Assembly (NCBI GenBank): GCA_900764105.1
Contig: CAAFMS010000005.1
Span: 4,740-68,739 of the forward strand
DNA length: 64,000 nt
Direction: 5' to 3'
From: Clostridia bacterium
GTDB taxonomy: Bacteria > Bacillota > Clostridia > Christensenellales > Borkfalkiaceae
Under the pieces are notes generated by a model, which was not told where the DNA came from, did not search any database, and saw nothing but the letters and a program-made list of their open reading frames with translations. This document shows, piece after piece, positions 59,432 to 64,000 of this stretch; position 1 is the stretch's first letter; every line of letters begins with the position of its first letter. The translations under genes were made by a program, and so were the position numbers.

Positions 59432-59773
59432 TTACGCCGGCTGCCAGTTCATTTTCTGACCCGACAAAATATGTATGTGCAGGTGCGGCACGCTCTGTCC
59501 CGCGTCGTCGCCCTGATTGATAACGAGCCTGTAACCGCCGTCGAGTTCTAAAATATCCGAAAGGGTCGGTATGGTCGCAAGTATTCTCCCGAGCATAGCC
59601 GAATCTTCTTCCGTCATCTCGGCAAGATATTTAAAATGTTTTTTCGGTATGGCGAGAAAGTGATTTTTCGCTTTCGGCTCGATATCTCTTATGATTATGA
59701 AATCTTCGTTTTCAAATACTTTGTTTACGGGTATTTCACCGCCCGCAAATTTACAGAATAAACAGTCCGACAT
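59432..59773 (-). CDS. HIT-family nucleotide hydrolase
   Basis: 113 residues. CLFCKFAGGEIP start and the histidine triad HLHIHIL near residue 97 mark the HINT branch, which hydrolyses AMP-lysine or AMP-amine type phosphoramidates. Last gene of the recF-mrp-prmA-mtaB-hit unit; SD GGAG. Confidence 0.93.
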   Translation of the reverse strand: MSDCLFCKFAGGEIPVNKVFENEDFIIIRDIEPKAKNHFLAIPKKHFKYLAEMTEEDSAMLGRILATIPTLSDILELDGGYRLVINQGDDAGQSVPHLHIHILSGQKMNWQPA

Positions 59774-59776
59774 ATT

Positions 59777-61009
59777 TTACACTCCTTCGGCGATAACGCC
59801 GTCTTTATATTTTTCGATTATTTTTACCTTAATTTTCTCGCGGACGAACGGCGTTTTTATATAACACCTTATATAGTTGCCCGTGTAGCCGACCGTATAG
59901 CCGTCCTCTTCTTCCTCGGGTACGACCTCTTCCGTCGCTCCGATATGCTCGTCTAAATACCTGTTTTTGAGTTCCCGTTTCAAAGCGAGTATTCTCTCCA
60001 TTCGTTCGTCTTTCACCTTAGACGGCAACTCTTTGAGTTTCGCTCCGACCGTGCCTTCCCTCTTCGAGTACGGAAAACAATGAATATCCGCAAACTTCGC
60101 CCTTCTCGCCGTTTCTAACGTTTCCTCGAAGTTTTCTTCGGTCTCAGTCGAATACCCGACTATTATATCGGTTGTTATCGCCGCGTCGGGAAAGAACTCC
60201 CTTAAAAGTTCGCATTTTCTTAAAAACTCTTCAGCCGTGTATTTTCTGTTCATCGTCTTTAAAACGGCAGTCGAACCCGACTGCAACGACAGATGAAAAT
60301 GCGGGGCGAAATCTTTGAGTTTTTTAAGCGAGTTCAAAAATTCTTCGGTTATCACTCCGACCTCCAAAGAGCCGAGCCTTATGCGGCAATCAACTCCCGA
60401 AAGTCGGTCTATAAGTTCTTTAAACCCAGTTCCGTTGTAGTTGTACGCCGATAAATTGATACCCGTAATCACCGCTTCGAGGGGCGACAGGGCAATTATT
60501 TCCGCAACCGCGTTTTCGGGCTTTCTCGATCTTACTCTTCCCCTTAAATAAGGAATTACGCAATAACTGCAAAAGTTGTCGCAACCGTCCTCGACCTTTA
60601 TAAAGGCTCTCGTTCTGTCCGTCTTTTCGGGCAGAAATTCTTCGTAGTATTCGTCTTTGTCCTCGATAAATACGCCCTCGCTCTCTATCATAGACAAGAT
60701 TTTATCCTTAGACTTCGCGCCCGTAACGAGCGTTACGCCCTTCTTTTTCAAAAAGTCCTGCGGAACCTTCTGAGAGGCGCAACCCGTGACGATTATCTTC
60801 GCGTTTTCGTTGAATTTTCTCGCCCTCGCTATGGTCTGCCGAGACTTTTTCTCAGCCTCCGCGGTCACGGCGCAGGTGTTTATTATGTACAAATCGGCGT
60901 AGCCGAGTTCGGACGAAGTCTCGTAGCCGAGAGAGTTAAGCCCCGCGATAAGCGACGCGCTTTCGCAACCGTTCACCTTGCAACCGAGCGTAAAAACCAC
61001 GGCTTTCAT
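59777..61009 (-). CDS. mtaB: tRNA t6A37 methylthiotransferase MtaB
   Basis: 410 residues from the ATG at 61009, which overlaps the prmA stop as ATGA; an upstream frame extension is rejected. UPF0004 domain (FTLGCKVNGCESASL), radical SAM motif CDNFCSYCVIP near residue 140, and a C-terminal TRAM-like domain. Converts t6A to ms2t6A, so it acts after the TsaB/TsaE pathway. The prmA-mtaB order is common in Clostridia. Confidence 0.94.
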   Translation of the reverse strand: MKAVVFTLGCKVNGCESASLIAGLNSLGYETSSELGYADLYIINTCAVTAEAEKKSRQTIARARKFNENAKIIVTGCASQKVPQDFLKKKGVTLVTGAKSKDKILSMIESEGVFIEDKDEYYEEFLPEKTDRTRAFIKVEDGCDNFCSYCVIPYLRGRVRSRKPENAVAEIIALSPLEAVITGINLSAYNYNGTGFKELIDRLSGVDCRIRLGSLEVGVITEEFLNSLKKLKDFAPHFHLSLQSGSTAVLKTMNRKYTAEEFLRKCELLREFFPDAAITTDIIVGYSTETEENFEETLETARRAKFADIHCFPYSKREGTVGAKLKELPSKVKDERMERILALKRELKNRYLDEHIGATEEVVPEEEEDGYTVGYTGNYIRCYIKTPFVREKIKVKIIEKYKDGVIAEGV

Positions 61010-61968
61010 AAGGCGTTTCTCCCCGTCTTTTTCATAACGAGCGCAATCCATTCGCCCTCGTCTCTGCGTTTTTCGAGCGTAAAGCCTATCGAAGCGTATT
61101 TTTTTACCACTTCGTCTACTCTGCTTTTGATAATTCCGCTCATAATAAGCGTTCCGCCGCCTTTTACCCTTTGCGGCAGTTCCTCGGCGAGAATCAGAAG
61201 CACGTCTGCGGTAATGTTCGCGAGAACGAGGTCTCCGACCACGTTTTTGTCGTCTAAAAGATTGTTAAGACAGACTTCGCACTTATCCGACACGCCGTTA
61301 ATCTCGCAGTTATGAGCGGCGGACTTCACGGCAACGTAGTCTATATCGGTCATAAACACTTTTTTCGCGCCGAGTTTCGCGGCGGCTATTCCGAGTATTC
61401 CGCTACCCGTTCCGACGTCTATTACCGTTTCGGCGTTTTTGACGTAGTCCTGCATAAGCGATAAAACCATAGACGTGGTTTCGTGTTCGCCCGTGCCGAA
61501 CGCCATATTGCTGTCGATAATAACCGAAATCTGTCCTTCTTTCGGTTCTTGTTTTATCCATGCGGGGCAAATAAGCACGTTGCCGAGTTCTATCGGGCGG
61601 TAATGCTTACGCCAAATCTCTATCCAGTCGTCGCCGTCAACTATTCTTTTCACGGTCTCTAAACTTCCGACCGCGATATTGCCCTCGCAGTTCTTTTTCA
61701 GAGTTTCGAGGTCGGCGTTGATTTTTTTGACCGTCTCGTCGGTAATATCGACAGGGACGTAAGCCTTGACTAAGGTCACGTTGTCGTTGAGTTCTTTCAA
61801 AACGGCGTCGTCGATATAATCCCACGTCGATTTTCTGTCGTTTATGAGTTCGACGACGTCTTTGACGTCCGAAATCGCCACGCCGTAGTTGGTGTAGTTC
61901 CACATAATATCGGCGACGAGTTCCTGAGCCTCGGTCGTCGTCGATACCGTAAGTTCCGTAAATTTCAT
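61006..61968 (-). CDS. prmA: Ribosomal protein L11 methyltransferase
   Basis: A 320-residue SAM enzyme: an N-terminal substrate-recognition domain (about 1-140), then motif I VIDVGTGSGILGIAAAKLG near residue 180 and the NPPY-equivalent LVLANITADVL. Trimethylates L11 (rplK at 53.1 kb). The SD is weak. Confidence 0.94.
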   Translation of the reverse strand: MKFTELTVSTTTEAQELVADIMWNYTNYGVAISDVKDVVELINDRKSTWDYIDDAVLKELNDNVTLVKAYVPVDITDETVKKINADLETLKKNCEGNIAVGSLETVKRIVDGDDWIEIWRKHYRPIELGNVLICPAWIKQEPKEGQISVIIDSNMAFGTGEHETTSMVLSLMQDYVKNAETVIDVGTGSGILGIAAAKLGAKKVFMTDIDYVAVKSAAHNCEINGVSDKCEVCLNNLLDDKNVVGDLVLANITADVLLILAEELPQRVKGGGTLIMSGIIKSRVDEVVKKYASIGFTLEKRRDEGEWIALVMKKTGRNAL

Positions 61969-61989
61969 ATTCTGCGATTATCCTGTATC

Positions 61990-62802
61990 CTATGCGTTAA
62001 AAATTACGTTCATAGCGTCGGCGAGGTAGTTCCCGACGCTCTCTATTTCGCCGTCGTCCGTTTTCTCCGAAAGTTCGGGGGTTATGGGCAGTCTGCCGAG
62101 TACGGGAATAGAATATTCCGCGGCGACTTTTTCGAGTTTACTTTTGCCGTAGGGATAAATTTTCTTACCGCAACCCATACATTCGACGTAACTCATATTC
62201 TCGATAATTCCGAGAATTTTAACGTTCATCATCTCAGCCATTTTTACCGCCTTGCCGACTATCATCGACACTAAGTCCTGCGGCGTGGTAACTATAACGA
62301 TACCGTCTACGGGCAGAGACTGAAATACCGTAAGCGGCACGTCTCCCGTCCCCGGGGGCATATCGACGTACATATAGTCTACGTCCTCCCACACGACGTC
62401 GGTATAAAACTGCTTGACCGCTCCGCTTATGACGGGACCTCTCCACACTACGGGCGAGTCGTCCTCGTCTAAAAGCAGATTCATAGACATTACCTTAACT
62501 CCCTGCTCGGATACGACGGGGTAAATCTTGCCGTCCTCGGTTGCCATTGCCTTTTCTTTAAGCCCGAAAGCCCTCGGAACGGACGGACCCGTTACGTCGG
62601 CGTCTAAAACCGCGACCTTTCTGCCGCTTCTTAACGTATTTACCGCGAGAAGGTCGCAAACCATAGACTTGCCGACTCCTCCTTTGCCGCTCATTACGGC
62701 TATCATTTTGCCGATTTTAGTAGTCGGCAGAGGCTTTGCCATAAAGTCCTCTTTCCCGCATTTCTGACCGCACGTTTCGCAGTCGTGAGTACAATCGCTC
62801 AT
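61990..62802 (-). CDS. Mrp/NBP35-type Fe-S carrier ATPase
   Basis: A 270-residue ParA-like ATPase. N-terminal Cys cluster CTHDCETCGQKC, deviant Walker A SGKGGVGKS near residue 39, DADVTGPSVPR, and the CxxC pair CMGCGK near 210 that holds a bridging Fe-S cluster. Would load Fe-S clusters onto apoproteins, relevant to the hydrogenase and PFOR here. Co-directional between recF and prmA. Confidence 0.93.
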   Translation of the reverse strand: MSDCTHDCETCGQKCGKEDFMAKPLPTTKIGKMIAVMSGKGGVGKSMVCDLLAVNTLRSGRKVAVLDADVTGPSVPRAFGLKEKAMATEDGKIYPVVSEQGVKVMSMNLLLDEDDSPVVWRGPVISGAVKQFYTDVVWEDVDYMYVDMPPGTGDVPLTVFQSLPVDGIVIVTTPQDLVSMIVGKAVKMAEMMNVKILGIIENMSYVECMGCGKKIYPYGKSKLEKVAAEYSIPVLGRLPITPELSEKTDDGEIESVGNYLADAMNVIFNA

Positions 62803-62845
62803 TATATCTCCTTGTAATGATAGTTATTATTGCCGTTTAATCGAC

Positions 62846-63943
62846 TTATAGACCGCTTTCCACGATTTTGCCGCCCTTTATTACGATGTTTTTGTATTTC
62901 TCGTAATCGAATACGCAATCGGGTTCGGTACACGTTATAATCGTCTGCATTTTCTTCGCCCTCTCCATGAGGTTTTTACGCCTCTTCCCGTCAAGTTCGC
63001 TCATGGCGTCGTCTAAAATGAGTACGGGATATTCGCCGAATCTGTCCTTGAAAATTTCCGTTTCGGCGAGTTTTAAGGAAAGCGAGCAGGTTCTCTGCTG
63101 CCCCTGAGAACCGTAAGCCCTGACGTCTGTTCCGCCGACCTTTATCTTCAAATCGTCTCTGTGCGGACCCGCCGAGGTGTAGCCGAGTTCATAGTCCTTT
63201 TCCATTCTTTCTTTGAAAACGGAAATAAGAGCGTCGAAAATTTCCTTCTCGTCGCCCTCGTATTTATAGTCGCCCGAAACGCTCATTTCCTCTTCGCCGC
63301 CCGTAATCGCAAAGTGGGCTTCGGCGGCGTATGGGGCGAGTTTTTTGACGTACTCGTTACGCTCGGCGATAATTTTCGCCCCGTATACGGCGAGACTTTC
63401 GTCCCACACGGGCAGAGTTTCGAACACCATATCCTTATCGGGATTTTTTAAAAGGGCGTTCCTCTGAACGAGTATTTTTTTATACTTCTGCAAGGAACGG
63501 AAGTAGTTTTTCGACATCTGCGAGAGGGAAATATCCAGAAAACGCCTTCTGTCCTCGGGGGCGTTCTGAACGAGCCTGAGTTCCGAAGGGTTAAAGAAAA
63601 CCGAGTTTACGTTGCCGATTAAATCGCCGACCTTTTCAATGGGCGCGCCGTTTATGCGCATACTCTTGTTCTTATCCGAAAAAAAGTCGATATCCACGGT
63701 GATTTTGCCGAAAGCAGAATACGCCGTTCCCGAGACGCTCGCCTTTTCTTCGCCGTATCTTATGAGTTGTTTATCCCTCGTAGCCTTCGGCGAATAACCC
63801 GTACAGAGGTAAAAAATCGCCTCCGCCGAGTTCGTTTTGCCCTGAGCGTTCGCTCCGCTTATTATATTTATTCCGTCCGAAAACTCAAACGTTTCGTTTT
63901 CGTAGTTACGGAAATTGACAAGTTTCAAATTCTTAATTATCAT
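62846..63943 (-). CDS. recF: DNA replication and repair protein RecF
   Basis: A 365-residue SMC-like ATPase that helps load RecA at gaps. IKNLKLVNFRNYENETFEF, Walker A GANAQGKTNSAEAI, signature YGSQGQQRTCSLSLKLAE and Walker B YPVLILDDAMSELD. The stop codon lies in a CTATAAGTCGATTA motif. Only 57 bp upstream are in the window; TATAAT-like sequence is present there, and the SD before the ATG is poor. dnaN is not visible. Confidence 0.96.
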   Translation of the reverse strand: MIIKNLKLVNFRNYENETFEFSDGINIISGANAQGKTNSAEAIFYLCTGYSPKATRDKQLIRYGEEKASVSGTAYSAFGKITVDIDFFSDKNKSMRINGAPIEKVGDLIGNVNSVFFNPSELRLVQNAPEDRRRFLDISLSQMSKNYFRSLQKYKKILVQRNALLKNPDKDMVFETLPVWDESLAVYGAKIIAERNEYVKKLAPYAAEAHFAITGGEEEMSVSGDYKYEGDEKEIFDALISVFKERMEKDYELGYTSAGPHRDDLKIKVGGTDVRAYGSQGQQRTCSLSLKLAETEIFKDRFGEYPVLILDDAMSELDGKRRKNLMERAKKMQTIITCTEPDCVFDYEKYKNIVIKGGKIVESGL

Positions 63944-64000
63944 TTGAAAGTATACTTTATCTCTTGATTTTTTTTTCTGTTTAGTATATTATATATAATA

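Overview
The window looks like a chromosomal segment of an anaerobic, gut-type Clostridia (Bacillota). The evidence is the ecfA1-ecfA2-ecfT-truA-rplM-rpsI order, rpmG-secE-nusG-rplK-rplA with an L10 leader before rplJ-rplL, a bacterial V-type ATPase operon, pyruvate:ferredoxin oxidoreductase, a group B-type [FeFe] hydrogenase and many near-consensus sigma-A promoters with 17-bp spacers. No rRNA is present, so a finer placement (for example Christensenellales-like) is inference only. Most genes lie on the minus strand.

Layout. 1-6.1 kb: a restriction/defence-like locus read leftwards (methylase-like subunit, Eco57I-type adenine methylase, RES-domain protein, GIY-YIG/DEAD helicase cut by the window edge) with a divergent XRE controller and an array of CACTATAGTG operator-like boxes. 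6.3-7.1 kb: ZIP metal transporter. 7.6-16.8 kb: a ten-gene operon from one consensus promoter (ferredoxin-like Fe-S subunit, soluble fumarate-reductase-like flavoprotein, [FeFe] hydrogenase, RibU-like ECF S component, tsaE, tsaB, rimI, alpha/beta hydrolase, membrane MurF-like ligase, ddl). 17-19.6 kb: deoD, a 23-bp tandem repeat array, an EamA transporter and an orphan gene. 19.7 kb: tRNA-Leu(CAG) followed by a large perfect palindrome. 20-24.4 kb: rpsI, rplM, truA and the ECF energizing module. 24.7-28.2 kb: nifJ. 28.5-34.5 kb: a lipoprotein, a TetR-controlled FtsX-type ABC exporter and an AT-rich lipoprotein island. 34.8-43.3 kb: the nine-gene V-ATPase operon with Na+-type ligands in the K ring. 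43.6-48.5 kb: CNNM/CorC, an Mn-type CDF exporter with a structured leader, a CmpB-family membrane protein and BrnQ. 48.5-49.4 kb: a repeat-rich zone around tRNA-Pro(GGG). 49.4-51.1 kb: plsY-gpsA. 51.3-54.9 kb: translation and transcription genes. 55-59.4 kb: an orphan protein, a CPA2 antiporter, rpsU and a second small XRE locus. 59.4-64 kb: recF, mrp, prmA, mtaB and a HIT protein.

How the genes fit together. PFOR makes reduced ferredoxin; the hydrogenase and the anchorless fumarate-reductase-like pair could dispose of electrons; the V-ATPase and antiporter handle Na+/H+; ZIP, CNNM and CDF genes handle metals. RibU-like S plus EcfA1/A2/T form a vitamin uptake system although the parts lie about 9 kb apart.

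The most unusual signals are the RES-containing restriction-like locus with a compositional break inside its methylase, extra copies of tRNA 3' ends next to both tRNA genes, the 23-bp tandem array, and at least three families of interspersed intergenic repeats.
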